This document shows, piece by piece, positions 31,579-40,484 of a stretch of 64,000 nt of DNA. Origin of the DNA: Atlantibacter sp. RC6. Lineage in GTDB: Bacteria; Pseudomonadota; Gammaproteobacteria; Enterobacterales; Enterobacteriaceae. Below the pieces are notes generated by a model that was given only the letters and a program-made list of their open reading frames with translations, was not told the origin of the DNA and did no database searches. Position 1 is the stretch's first letter, and each line of letters starts with the position of its first letter. The position numbers and the translations under genes are program-made. The stretch covers positions 1-64,000 of the forward strand of contig NZ_JACHZE010000003.1 in the NCBI RefSeq assembly GCF_014193285.1, given 5' to 3'.

Positions 31579-32711
31579 CTGTCCGCAATCACAAAACAGG
31601 CTCCACGCTGGTTATCACTTTCACCTACAAAGGGGTTCTCTGCCGGGAGCCCCTATCCAAAATGGAAGCAAGCGCGCGCGGCGTGAAGTATGCCGAGCGC
31701 CTGCTGGGGGAAATACAAAATCAGATCGTCAGTGGCACCTTTGAATATGCAAAATATTTCCCCAACTCCAAAAAGCTGGAACTGTTCGGGGTAGTGAAGA
31801 AAACGAAAAATATTAAGTCCTATCTGGACGAGTATCTGAAAATCTGCGTGAACCGCAATCTTTCGCCGTCCACTATAAACGGTTATGAAAAATGCCTTTC
31901 GGCGCTGTCAGCCCTGCATAAACTCCATGTGTCAGAACTGACGCCAGCGGTCCTTAAAAACTGGATAGCCAGCCGGAAAACAAAGCTGAAAACGACCAGG
32001 AATAACCTTTCGTTTCTGCGCAGCGCCATAGATGAAGCGGTTACGGATGGCTTGCTGACCATTAACCCGGTAACCCTCGTCAGCGCCAGCCGGTACCACG
32101 TGATCGACAGCAGCCCGAGCGCCGACGATTACGAGGTTGACCCGTTTACGCCAGCGGAAACCCTCGCTATTTACCAGAGCTGTAGATACCCGGAATGGGA
32201 AAACCTGTTCCGCTTCGCCTTCAATACCGGTCTGCGGAGCTCGGAACTGTGCGCGCTGCGCTGGCCTGATCTCGATACTATAGCGAACACAGCTCACGTG
32301 CAGGCGGCCAGTGTCGTAGGGGTACTTAAAGGCACCAAGACAAAAGCCGGTACGCGTAAGGTGGAACTGAACAATGAGGCGTTGGCAGCCCTGCAGGCGC
32401 AGAAACAATTCACGTTTATGAAAAGCGAATTCATATTTAGCGACCCGAAAACTGGAGAGCCCTGGGCGAACGCCGACGCGATCCGCAAAAAAGCATGGGT
32501 TCCGACCCTTAAAAAGGCAGGCGTACGTTACCGTAACCCGTACCAGACCAGACACACATTCGCCACCAAGCATATTAGCCAGGGTGTTAACCTCTTCTGG
32601 CTTGCCGGGCAGATGGGCCACAAAGGGCCGGAAATGTTATTCCGCCACTACGGTTCGTACTTGGCTGTTTATGAGGGGCATACATCGCTTCAACATTCAA
32701 AGATCGAATAA
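31533..32711 (+). CDS. int: Tyrosine recombinase integrase
   Basis: A 392-residue integrase from ATG 31533, inside xis. The N-terminus is an arm-type DNA-binding domain (TVRNHKTGSTLVITFTYKGV), followed by a core-binding SAM-like domain. The catalytic domain has Arg in NTGLRSSELCALRW, Lys in KTKAGTRK, the HxxR-type RHTFATKH, Gly-His in LAGQMGHKG and the Tyr in FRHYGSYL. It should integrate the phage at the ssrA 3' end found at 34222. The gene points to attR, but 1.5 kb of cargo lies in between. Confidence 0.95.
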   Translation: MGTQKQGPLSLPRGITVRNHKTGSTLVITFTYKGVLCREPLSKMEASARGVKYAERLLGEIQNQIVSGTFEYAKYFPNSKKLELFGVVKKTKNIKSYLDEYLKICVNRNLSPSTINGYEKCLSALSALHKLHVSELTPAVLKNWIASRKTKLKTTRNNLSFLRSAIDEAVTDGLLTINPVTLVSASRYHVIDSSPSADDYEVDPFTPAETLAIYQSCRYPEWENLFRFAFNTGLRSSELCALRWPDLDTIANTAHVQAASVVGVLKGTKTKAGTRKVELNNEALAALQAQKQFTFMKSEFIFSDPKTGEPWANADAIRKKAWVPTLKKAGVRYRNPYQTRHTFATKHISQGVNLFWLAGQMGHKGPEMLFRHYGSYLAVYEGHTSLQHSKIE

Positions 32712-32974
32712 AGCAAAGAGCATGCTGGTTCGTCGAAATTGCAATTTTATGAAGGTTGTACAAATCCTTTGGATTAAAGCATATTTTGCCTTGCAAACTT
32801 GACTCATATGACACTATTTTATAAGTGAACTTAGTGCAAAGAAGGGTGTCCTAAGTGTTGTACAGAAAGCACTCTCTTCCCTTCACTCACTGGGTTATGC
32901 TAGAATCCCGCGCCCTTTAAGTCGGGACTACAAGAGCCTTAAAAGGAAGCTTAAGGCCACAGAAGGAGGTCTTT
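32712..32974 (+). other. Gap between integrase and cargo genes, with ribosome site
   Basis: 263 bases without a gene. A -10-like TATGCT (32896-32901) is the best promoter element, without a good -35. A strong AAGGAGG precedes the next start. No att-like copy of ssrA was seen here, so integrase-proximal att is not at this place. Confidence 0.4.
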
Positions 32975-33223
32975 ATGTCTGAACTCGTCATGAAGATGTT
33001 TGGTTTGAGCGGCTTTGTCAAAGGCGGACAAGCCATGGCTGAGCGCTTGAACAAATCGGGTGTGAAGAACATTAAAGTTGTTGGTCGGGGCGCTGTTATC
33101 GTTGACGGTTCAGCGGATCCTGAAAAAATTAATCGCCTCAGAAAAGCTGCACGTAGGTTTATCGAACAGGATGCAGAGGCAGTAGCCGCAGCCAAAGCCA
33201 CCACTAAGGACAGCGACGATTAA
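32975..33223 (+). CDS. Small hypothetical protein, cargo next to attR
   Basis: An 82-residue protein with a strong ribosome site (AAGGAGG). A central beta-like segment GVKNIKVVGRGAVIVDGSAD is flanked by helices; the C-terminus is alanine/lysine-rich. No domain recognised. It lies 3 bases upstream of a membrane protein gene, so the two are probably one operon. Position between int and attR suggests accessory cargo kept with the lysogen. Confidence 0.7.
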   Translation: MSELVMKMFGLSGFVKGGQAMAERLNKSGVKNIKVVGRGAVIVDGSADPEKINRLRKAARRFIEQDAEAVAAAKATTKDSDD

Positions 33224-33226
33224 CTA

Positions 33227-34045
33227 ATGTTTGCATTACTTATCATACCGCTATTAATTAGCGGTTCTTTGCTAGTAACGTCGCCCCATAACATCAAACT
33301 TTTTTTTCGTTTACACCGATACGATGGCCAACTTCTTTATATGAAGGCGGCCACGTACGGTTTCTATGCATGCCTTTCGGCCGTCATCTTTGCATATTCT
33401 ATCAAGTACCTTTTCCCTGGCTTAACTTTTGTCACTTGGTTATCGCATCTCATTGATGGCAGTTCTGACCCTAAAGAAAATCGCATAACCTCATGGCTCA
33501 TTCTGCTATCAGTGACCACAGTGGGGCTTGCATGGCTTTGGTTGCAATACTGCCGGCTTCGAATTTATCTTGCCGCATGGCTAATCACTCACGAACCAAA
33601 AGATGAAGAGAGCATCAGCTTTTCAAAGCAAGTAATTAGGCTGAATGAGTTAGGCAAAATACTCTCTGATGGTTCACTTGGGCAGTTGTTTTTCGATTCA
33701 GCGACCGAAGATAGGCCTGTATTAGTAAGCCTAAAATGTCGAAAGGTCTATGTTGGTACCGTTAACATGATAAGCGAGCCCAACGAAAAACAAGGACCAA
33801 ACCTCGAAATTTCGATTAGTCCCATCATGTCCGGGTACAGGGATAAAGATACACTCAGGGTGCTGTTCTCAAACGACTATAATGACCTTGAAGAGGTTGA
33901 CACCAGTATCATTTTTCCGCTCAGCGAAGTATCACATGCATCCTGGTTCAATATGGACATACATGAGAAGGTCGATAACAATCGTGAGACGAAGCCGGTA
34001 AGCAATAGGAAGGCAAAGAGGAAGTACGGCAGAAACCGAAAGTAA
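33227..34045 (+). CDS. Predicted membrane protein with cytosolic beta-rich domain, cargo next to attR
   Basis: A 272-residue protein. Hydrophobic segments near residues 2-20, 40-60 and 88-108 are likely membrane helices. Residues about 150-250 form a soluble domain (DRPVLVSLKCRKVYVGTV, ISISPIMSGYRDKDTLRVLFSNDY) with alternating strands, possibly a small beta-barrel. The C-terminus is basic (NRKAKRKYGRNRK). Family not recognised. With the preceding gene and its own terminator it forms a compact cargo unit; a defence or exclusion role is conjecture. Confidence 0.75.
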   Translation: MFALLIIPLLISGSLLVTSPHNIKLFFRLHRYDGQLLYMKAATYGFYACLSAVIFAYSIKYLFPGLTFVTWLSHLIDGSSDPKENRITSWLILLSVTTVGLAWLWLQYCRLRIYLAAWLITHEPKDEESISFSKQVIRLNELGKILSDGSLGQLFFDSATEDRPVLVSLKCRKVYVGTVNMISEPNEKQGPNLEISISPIMSGYRDKDTLRVLFSNDYNDLEEVDTSIIFPLSEVSHASWFNMDIHEKVDNNRETKPVSNRKAKRKYGRNRK

Positions 34046-34046
34046 A

Positions 34047-34070
34047 GATCGCGAAAGCGGTCTTTTTTTT
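34047..34070 (+). terminator. Intrinsic terminator of the two-gene cargo unit
   Basis: Hairpin GATCGC-GAAA-GCGGTC with a GNRA tetraloop followed by eight T, one base after the stop codon. Confidence 0.9.
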
Positions 34071-34221
34071 GCTCAACGGAGCAATTTTTAATCCTAAATA
34101 TTTCAAAATACTGGACAGAATCAGGACGTTACGAGGACAACAATATGCACGTGAAATGCACTTGAGACATTTAAAAATTGAGAAAGTGCTAATATTCAAC
34201 GGGTTAAGTATATTTCAGACA

Positions 34222-34248
34222 CGGGTTCAACTCCCGCCAGCTCCACCA
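34222..34248 (+). repeat. attR core: 3' end of ssrA (tmRNA) duplicated by integration
   Basis: The 27 bases ending in GCCAGCTCCACCA match the T arm, acceptor and CCA end of enterobacterial tmRNA. Sequence upstream is unlike ssrA, and sequence downstream is the usual ssrA 3' flank with its terminator. So this is the right junction, and the functional ssrA should lie left of the window with its 3' end restored by attL. It cannot encode a working tmRNA. Confidence 0.85.
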
Positions 34249-34294
34249 AAATTCTCCATCGGTGATTACCAGAGTCATCCGATGAAGTCCTAAG

Positions 34295-34327
34295 AGCCCG
34301 CACGGCGCAAGCCCTGCGGGCTTTTTT
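34295..34327 (+). terminator. Original ssrA terminator in host flank
   Basis: Stem AGCCCGCA...TGCGGGCT followed by six T, in the usual position about 50 bases past the tmRNA CCA end. It is now cut off from the ssrA promoter by the prophage. The rest of the gap to 34521 shows no further gene. Confidence 0.85.
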
Positions 34328-34521
34328 GTTTCTGTTTTTTTTTAGAAAAATGGCCCGACAGAACTCCACCTCCACTACTATCTGATCACCCTCCATTCAT
34401 CTAAATCTGACCTGCATTCCCATACAAAATCAGCGCCACACAATCCAGGAATCCATAACATTGCCTTTTAACCGCAGCGGGCATAATTTCAACATGCACC
34501 CTCACTTAGAAGGAAAACATC

Positions 34522-35049
34522 ATGTTTAGTCATCGTCGTTTACGTCTCGCTTTAGCGGCTGCTATCTCGCTCTCGCTGCTCGCCGCGCCGGTTATGGCGA
34601 ATCCGGGCAATGGGAATGGAGGCGGTAATGGCAATAGCGGCAATCATGGCAACAATGGCGGTAACCATGGTAATAAAGGCAACAGCGATAACCGTGGCAA
34701 CAGCCAAAAGATGAACGGTAATGCATCCGACAAAGATGCGCCGGGCAAGCGTAAAAACTATGGCAAACCGGATCACGTTGAGGCCGATATCAGCTTTAAC
34801 ACGGCTCGCCAGCTGGCGGTGAATTACGGTCTGACCGGCTATGACTCGCTGCCTCCCGGCATCGCTAAGAATTTAGCCCGCGGTAAACCGCTTCCTCCGG
34901 GGATCGCCAAAAAAGCCGTTCCGCTCTCGATGCGTGATAGCCTGCCCTACTATCCCGGTTATGAATGGCGAATTGTCGGCGATGACCTGGTGCTGATCGC
35001 GCTGAGCACCGCTGTGGTGACCGCCATTATCAACGGCGTATTTGATTAA
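34522..35049 (+). CDS. CigR-family secreted protein (RcnB-like C-terminus)
   Basis: A 175-residue protein. It has a Sec signal peptide (residues 1-26, ending PVMA), then a low-complexity segment (about 30-70) of Asn/Gly with His, and a C-terminal domain with LPPGIAKNLARGKPLPPGIAKK and a final hydrophobic helix (LIALSTAVVTAIINGVF). The pattern fits the CigR family, known in Salmonella as an inhibitor-type virulence regulator. A ribosome site (AGAAGG) precedes the start. Role here is unknown. Confidence 0.8.
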   Translation: MFSHRRLRLALAAAISLSLLAAPVMANPGNGNGGGNGNSGNHGNNGGNHGNKGNSDNRGNSQKMNGNASDKDAPGKRKNYGKPDHVEADISFNTARQLAVNYGLTGYDSLPPGIAKNLARGKPLPPGIAKKAVPLSMRDSLPYYPGYEWRIVGDDLVLIALSTAVVTAIINGVFD

Positions 35050-35058
35050 ACTACGATG

Positions 35059-35083
35059 GCCCCGCTTACGCGGGGCTTTTTTT
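35059..35083 (+). terminator. Terminator between cigR-like gene and fimbrial adhesin
   Basis: Hairpin GCCCCGC-TTAC-GCGGGGC followed by seven T on the plus strand. It closes the cigR-like gene; the convergent fimbrial operon ends a few bases later. Confidence 0.88.
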
Positions 35084-35088
35084 GACCA

Positions 35089-36114
35089 TCAGTCATAGGT
35101 CAGAGTAAACGTCGCCGTCCCGTTCGCCGTTCCGCCCGTGAGGGTATTCTCCGTCTGGTAATACCGCGCCTTTAGAGGAATGGTGTAGCTTCCGGTGGCG
35201 CTGGCGGTACCGGTGGCAATCGGTGCGGCAAGCTGTAACGGCGCGTTGTTATACAGCACCTGGATACCCACGCCTTTGGCGCTGCCTTCGCCTGTGCTGC
35301 TGAGATTCAACACGCCGCGCGTGGCGTCCTTGACGTTGCCATCAATCTGCATCGCGACGCTGGTGCCGGCATAACAGGTCAGCGGCAATTCAAAATTCTG
35401 CGTATAGCTGTCTCCCGGCGAGGTCCCCTGCCCATGGAACGCATTGCTGGGAACGTCGCCCATCGGTACTGAAATAATCGTTTTATCCACCGTACAACCC
35501 AGGGTCGTAATATTGAACGCGCCGGATGTCACCGTCACCGCTGGCGAATACCACAGCAGGTTGTTGTTCAGCATGGCCAGCGCCCCGACTTGTTTAGCTG
35601 CCACCATCCCTGAACCCGTCACCGTCGCGGTTTTATAGTAAGTAATGAATACCTGCCCTTTGATCGGTTGCGTGGCCAACATCCCTTGCTGATTCGAACA
35701 CAGCAATACCGTATCAATCCGGTTGCGGATAGTGCCGCTGCCCGATACCCAGCCCGACACGTTGCAATCCGACGAGATGGTGCCGCCAATGGCGTAACCG
35801 ACCCCTTCGATATTGGTCTTATAGACGCGTCGCCCGTCGATCATCATCACGTATTCGCCATAAGCCTCTACACCCAGAAACTGGTTCGAGATGACGCCGC
35901 TCGGCGTGTTATAGCAGTTATAAGCATTAATAACGCCTGTCGCGACCTGGTTGCCAATCACCGAACCCACCGGTAAATTCGGCGAAATCACAATCGACGC
36001 CGCAGGTGGCTGGATTGTCACCGAGGGCGTCAGCGTGTCGCAATCCCACGCATTGGCCGCAGACGAAAAGAAATACAGCGGCCACAGCAGGGCGCTCCAT
36101 AAAAATAAACGCAT
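35089..36114 (-). CDS. Fimbrial tip adhesin (FimH/MrkD type)
   Basis: A 341-residue protein. Start chosen as ATG 36114 because GGAGAAACTC precedes it and the signal peptide (ending SSAANA) then follows at once. It has two domains: an N-terminal lectin-like part and a C-terminal pilin domain ending in TFTLTYD, the donor-strand beta zipper with penultimate Tyr. Cysteines occur in pairs. Last gene of the fimbrial operon, as usual for the adhesin. Its ligand cannot be told. Confidence 0.85.
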   Translation of the reverse strand: MRLFLWSALLWPLYFFSSAANAWDCDTLTPSVTIQPPAASIVISPNLPVGSVIGNQVATGVINAYNCYNTPSGVISNQFLGVEAYGEYVMMIDGRRVYKTNIEGVGYAIGGTISSDCNVSGWVSGSGTIRNRIDTVLLCSNQQGMLATQPIKGQVFITYYKTATVTGSGMVAAKQVGALAMLNNNLLWYSPAVTVTSGAFNITTLGCTVDKTIISVPMGDVPSNAFHGQGTSPGDSYTQNFELPLTCYAGTSVAMQIDGNVKDATRGVLNLSSTGEGSAKGVGIQVLYNNAPLQLAAPIATGTASATGSYTIPLKARYYQTENTLTGGTANGTATFTLTYD

Positions 36115-36127
36115 GAGTTTCTCCAAA

Positions 36128-38605
36128 TCAGCGGCACTGAGCCGTTACCGTGGCCTGGCCATCGGATGGATTGTTAATCTGGTACGCCGCCTGGCAGCTA
36201 CCGTTTTCCCAGCGCACGCTGAGGGTTCCCTTCTCCGGTACGCCGGAGAGCCAGACCCGCTGGCGGTCGTCCACGATGCTTTCCGTCGTGACGCTGCCGT
36301 TCTTCACGCTAACCGTCGCGCCAAAGGGGATTGTCGCGCCCTGTAAATGGAACATCGCCTTGTAGCCCGTCACCGTTGGGTATTCCGCCAGCGTCAGCGC
36401 GCCTTTGGTCGGCACCACCGTGGTGGTGTCGTTTAAAATGTCGGTCCGGCTGTTCAGGGATGAGCTGTCCAGCGTCAGGTGATTGCGGCGATACGGCGTG
36501 ACGCTTGGGATCACCGCAAAGCCTTTGCTGTCGGTATAAATCCCGGTGTTGTTCGCCACTTTCACTTTGCTGGCGTCATCCGCTTTCACCAGCGCCATGG
36601 TTTCCCCCAGCGGCTGGGACAGCGACACGCCGTACGGGTGCACCACCACCCCGCCCATCGCCCCGACGGTAGTCTGGTGCTGGTGGCGCGAATAGTTGTA
36701 GCCCAACTGGTACTCGCCAAAGGACGCTTTGTAATCCGCCGACGCGCTGCCGGAAGCGTTACCGCCGCGGCTGTCATAGCCCTGCTGCACGTTCCAGCTC
36801 AGGTTATTGTCCGCCAGCGCCACGCCAGAAACGCCGGCGCTGGAGGCGACATCCCCTTTCTTATTGCTGCTGGCCGACATGTTCAGCCAGCTATTCGGCA
36901 GAAAGCGCGACAGGGGCACCTGAACGGTGAACGACACCACATGATCGCCATTGCCGTGCCAGGGCTGACGGGAATAGCTGTAATTCAGCCCGTAATTGAT
37001 GGCGTCGATGCTGGTGTTGTAGCCAAAATTCACCGTCTGCTCTTTATCGCCACTCCAGTACTGCTGCTGATACAGCGAAAGGTTGATATTCCCCCAGTCG
37101 CCGACCTGCTGGTTAATATCGATCTGCGCCTTGCTGCGCTTATTCTGCCGGTGCTGCCAGTTCTGCTCGCCATTGGCTTCCTGGAAATCGTGAAAGCCTT
37201 CCGTCGAATAGCGATAGCCCATTAAGGTAAAGTGGGTGCCGCTCCAGGCAATGTCTTTGGAATATTGCGCCCGCAGAGATACCCCGTCGTCTTTGTTGCC
37301 GTCCGGCATATTGCTGTGCGCCCAGGTGGCATCAAAGGAGAGCGAGCCCCAGTCGCCGAAACTTTTCCCTATGCCCAACGCGCCGGAAAAATAATCTTCC
37401 GAGGCTATAACGCCGCCATACAGCGTGGTGGTCCAGGGCAAGCCGTAGCTACCGGTCAGTTGTAAAAAATTCGGCTCAGTTTGGCTGTCATTTGATGCGC
37501 GATATTTCCCCGCCGTTAGCGCATAGCTGAATTGCCCTTCGCGCCGCATAATCGGCACCGCGGAAAACGCCTGAGTGAACTGGCGAACCGTGCCATCCGC
37601 TTCGCGTATCGAGACCTGCAAATCGCCGCTGCTGGAAGTTGGATACAGATCGTCAATGGCGAACGGCCCCGGCGGCACATACGATTGCCAGATAATATTG
37701 CCGTTCTGACGGATGGTGACCTGCGCGTTGCTCTGGGCGATGCCGCGAATAACCGGGGCAAACCCGCGCTGGCTTTCCGGCAGCATGCCGTCATCGGAAT
37801 AGAGCTGCACGCCGCGAAAACCAAAGCTGTCGAACACTTCCGAAGAGGTGTAGCTGTCGCCAACGGCAAACTGGCTGCGCAACGCTTTAATATCCCGCTG
37901 CAATGAGGTACTGATGCTGTTCCAGTGGCTGCCCCGGTCGCCGTCATTCCAGGTGGAATAGTTACGCAACCGCCACGGGCCGAGGTTAATACCGCTGCGC
38001 AGGTTGGCGTACTGGCTGTGGGTGCTGCCGTTTTCATTACTGCCCGTCGCGCCTGAATAGGCGTAGTTCAGGAACAGCGCGTTAAGGCCGTCATCCCATT
38101 CGGATGCAGGGACCGTGCCCTGCGGGTTACGCTGCATATACTGTTGCGGAATGGAAATCTCCAGCCGCTGCGCTTCAAAATCGAGGCGGGCATAGCTGCC
38201 CGGCAGAAGCGTCGATAACGTGTCGATTTGCTCATCATCCTGCATCGCCATGAATTCCGGCAGCGCATTCGCCTCCACGCCCCAGTGCAGCAGATCCGCT
38301 TTGGTGAGTACCGGGCTCAGTGCGTCATCCACCTGTTCAAAACGCACTTCCCGCTCGTCAACCTGCTGGTTATTCAGGGTGACCGTCACCAGCCAGCTGC
38401 CAGGCGATTGACCGCCCGCCTGGCTGAAGCGCGAAATATCAATATCACGCGCGATATTGCCGCGCATTTCAATCAGGTCCGGCGAGAAATAATCTGCCGC
38501 TTTGGCTGCGGGAATATGAAGCGCGCAAAAAATAACAGCGCTTAATATGCGTAAGGGATAACCATTTTGACGAACAGATATTAAATGCGACACGAATCTA
38601 CTCAA
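36128..38605 (-). CDS. Fimbrial outer membrane usher
   Basis: An 825-residue usher (PapC/FimD family). It has a signal sequence, an N-terminal chaperone-binding domain (residues 37-170, DYFSPDLIEMRGN), the 24-strand beta-barrel with a plug domain, and C-terminal domains. It secretes and assembles pilin subunits. The apparent start is TTG 38605 just after the chaperone stop; GTG 38593 is an alternative. It is shorter at the N-terminus than FimD but the family core is complete. Confidence 0.93.
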   Translation of the reverse strand: MSRFVSHLISVRQNGYPLRILSAVIFCALHIPAAKAADYFSPDLIEMRGNIARDIDISRFSQAGGQSPGSWLVTVTLNNQQVDEREVRFEQVDDALSPVLTKADLLHWGVEANALPEFMAMQDDEQIDTLSTLLPGSYARLDFEAQRLEISIPQQYMQRNPQGTVPASEWDDGLNALFLNYAYSGATGSNENGSTHSQYANLRSGINLGPWRLRNYSTWNDGDRGSHWNSISTSLQRDIKALRSQFAVGDSYTSSEVFDSFGFRGVQLYSDDGMLPESQRGFAPVIRGIAQSNAQVTIRQNGNIIWQSYVPPGPFAIDDLYPTSSSGDLQVSIREADGTVRQFTQAFSAVPIMRREGQFSYALTAGKYRASNDSQTEPNFLQLTGSYGLPWTTTLYGGVIASEDYFSGALGIGKSFGDWGSLSFDATWAHSNMPDGNKDDGVSLRAQYSKDIAWSGTHFTLMGYRYSTEGFHDFQEANGEQNWQHRQNKRSKAQIDINQQVGDWGNINLSLYQQQYWSGDKEQTVNFGYNTSIDAINYGLNYSYSRQPWHGNGDHVVSFTVQVPLSRFLPNSWLNMSASSNKKGDVASSAGVSGVALADNNLSWNVQQGYDSRGGNASGSASADYKASFGEYQLGYNYSRHQHQTTVGAMGGVVVHPYGVSLSQPLGETMALVKADDASKVKVANNTGIYTDSKGFAVIPSVTPYRRNHLTLDSSSLNSRTDILNDTTTVVPTKGALTLAEYPTVTGYKAMFHLQGATIPFGATVSVKNGSVTTESIVDDRQRVWLSGVPEKGTLSVRWENGSCQAAYQINNPSDGQATVTAQCR

Positions 38606-38606
38606 C

Positions 38607-39278
38607 CTATAGCTGTACTTTTACTGGAGCGGTAATCCCCCCGAAGTCATTGATTGCCTGCCAGTCAATCTGCTGTCCCGGAGAAACATTATTTGGCAAT
38701 GTCATTTCCTGTTGCGGTAACACCATTGGCGCTTTGGATATCGCCTTGCCATTGATCTTTACCGCATGTAATGAAACGCTAAACGGCGTGGGGTTTTTCA
38801 CCACCAGCTTGCCCGCCCGCTGGCTAAACTGAAGCTGCTGGTACGCCGTTGCCGGGTCGCCTTTAATGCCGGCGGGCCGGTAAATCAGTTTCATTTTGCT
38901 TTTCACCGCAATGGTTAATTCATTTTTCGCATTGGGTGCTGACGCAGGAATCGATTTAATATTTAACCAGTACACCGACTCTTTATCGGTGGCGGGCGGT
39001 TTTCCGCTTAATACTACCCGTACCGAATTTTGTTTATGCGGATCGAGCCGGAATAACGGCGGCGTGGTAATAAACGTATCATCGTTATCATCCGAATTTT
39101 CATTTTTATTTACCCACGCCTGAATGAGATAGGGTCTGTCATCCGGGTTATTTACGCTGATAGCAGCCTGGTTTTTGTTACCATCGTAAATAAGGCGGGT
39201 CCCGCCGATTTCCACGCCGCTAAATGCGCTGGTGGAAAATAGCGCCGCCATCAGCAGCGCTGCTTTTGAAACTTTCAT
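38607..39278 (-). CDS. Periplasmic fimbrial chaperone
   Basis: A 223-residue chaperone of the FimC/PapD family. The signal peptide (residues 1-22) ends before VEIGGTRLIYDGN. The Ig-like pattern includes NNPDDRPYLIQAWV, the conserved PPLFRLDP, and the YRPAGIKGD motif with a conserved Lys/Arg pair for subunit binding. The start ATG 39278 follows AAGG; the codon before is GTG. Donor-strand complementation keeps pilins folded. Confidence 0.93.
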   Translation of the reverse strand: MKVSKAALLMAALFSTSAFSGVEIGGTRLIYDGNKNQAAISVNNPDDRPYLIQAWVNKNENSDDNDDTFITTPPLFRLDPHKQNSVRVVLSGKPPATDKESVYWLNIKSIPASAPNAKNELTIAVKSKMKLIYRPAGIKGDPATAYQQLQFSQRAGKLVVKNPTPFSVSLHAVKINGKAISKAPMVLPQQEMTLPNNVSPGQQIDWQAINDFGGITAPVKVQL

Positions 39279-39298
39279 CACTATTGCCTTCCTGAAAG

Positions 39299-39320
39299 GC
39301 AGGGCGGCTGACCGCCCTGC
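39299..39320 (-). terminator. Hairpin after the major fimbrial subunit
   Basis: Stem GCAGGGCGG-TCAG-CCGCCCTGC between the pilin and chaperone genes, with only a weak T run. Such hairpins often reduce transcription of the later operon genes so that the pilin is made in excess. Confidence 0.6.
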
Positions 39321-39327
39321 TTAATTC

Positions 39328-39849
39328 TTACTGATACGTAATGGTAAATGCCGTTGAGGAGTTCGCAGAACCCGCGCCGACGGCAGTTGCAGTCGACATA
39401 TATTTCGCGATATAGCTCAGCGTATTACTGCTCTCTGAATCCAGCATCACACTCGCAGAAGAGGTACCGATCGGGATCAGTGTCGCGCTGTCTTTTTCAT
39501 AAAGCGCGATGCCGACGTGAGTGGCGGTTTGGCCGCTGCTCAGCGCCAGGATCGCGCTGTTTTCCGCATGGGTCGTGCCATCAAAACGCACGCTGGCGCT
39601 GCTGACAGACTCTGGGCAGCTCTGAAGCACGATATCAAAGGTTTTGGCCGCTGCCGTAACCCCTGCAGTGGTGCCAAACGCCGTATTAGAAATGGTCCCC
39701 ATCGGAACGGTCTGGGAAGCGGAGTTCACATCAACAGTACAGGCCTGATCGGTGATCGTACCGGTAAAGTTAATTGTGCCGTCGGCGGCCTGCGCAACAG
39801 ACATAACAGAGCACGCGACCAGCGCAGAAATAAGAGCGATCTTTTTCAT
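39328..39849 (-). CDS. Major fimbrial subunit (type 1-like pilin)
   Basis: A 173-residue pilin. Signal peptide 1-21 (VAQAA), then DGTINFTGTITDQACTV with the first conserved Cys, a second Cys in LQSCPESV, and the C-terminal SSTAFTITYQ with the penultimate Tyr. It forms the fimbrial rod. First gene of the operon after the LuxR regulator. Confidence 0.92.
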   Translation of the reverse strand: MKKIALISALVACSVMSVAQAADGTINFTGTITDQACTVDVNSASQTVPMGTISNTAFGTTAGVTAAAKTFDIVLQSCPESVSSASVRFDGTTHAENSAILALSSGQTATHVGIALYEKDSATLIPIGTSSASVMLDSESSNTLSYIAKYMSTATAVGAGSANSSTAFTITYQ

Positions 39850-39974
39850 GGTAAAATCCAGTTAATTTTAATTGCAGTAAAATAATAAAATAGCGTTCAG
39901 ATAATAAATAATAAAACAGGTCTCCTTAGGGTGTGCCTTCTCCTTTAATTCACATAGCTTTATCAGTGCGTTTA

Positions 39975-40484
39975 TCACGCCTGTTGGGGGCAGGTACTTT
40001 CCAGACGCGCGATATTTCGATACAGCGAGATACGATTACCGACGCGTAATTTCAACACCATATTTCGTCGATGCGCGTAAAACGTTTTTATTTTCAATCC
40101 CATCAGCGAGGCGATTTCTTCCGCGCTATAGCCTTTATGCATATAGTCGAGGATTTGGTATTCGCGCTGTGAAAGCGCAAATTTAATCTGGTAATGATGC
40201 CTCATGTCATTAGCGACTAAAAAAGAGAGGATCTCATTTACCTTGCGCTTTCGGTCAATAAATAAAACATTGCCTACGGATTGCAGTGCATAATAATCAA
40301 TATCATTTGAGATAAACGCGACCAGTTGCTTCCCTCTGGCGTCCAGTTTTTTCACTTTTGCGGCAAGTACCGTATCCATATCGACAAGAATAAAATTGTC
40401 ATCAATAAGCTCTGGCGAAAGTAACGTGCAGATACCCACTTTGAAAAAGTGGTCATTGGAAATAATTGAGTGTGACAGCCGCAT
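39975..40484 (-). CDS. LuxR-type transcriptional regulator of the fimbrial operon
   Basis: A 169-residue protein from ATG 40484, preceded by AGGGAT. The C-terminal ~65 residues are a LuxR/FixJ HTH (LSQREYQILDYMHKGYSAEEIASLMGLKIKTFYAHRRNMVLKL). The N-terminus is receiver-like but has no clear phosphoacceptor site. It lies 125 bases upstream of the pilin gene on the same strand, so control of fimbriae is the obvious guess, not proven. Confidence 0.82.
   Translation of the reverse strand: MRLSHSIISNDHFFKVGICTLLSPELIDDNFILVDMDTVLAAKVKKLDARGKQLVAFISNDIDYYALQSVGNVLFIDRKRKVNEILSFLVANDMRHHYQIKFALSQREYQILDYMHKGYSAEEIASLMGLKIKTFYAHRRNMVLKLRVGNRISLYRNIARLESTCPQQA

Noticed and set aside
32760..32960. 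Second att copy near the integrase
   Set aside because: No match to the ssrA 3' end occurs here; the only copy in the window is at 34222-34248.
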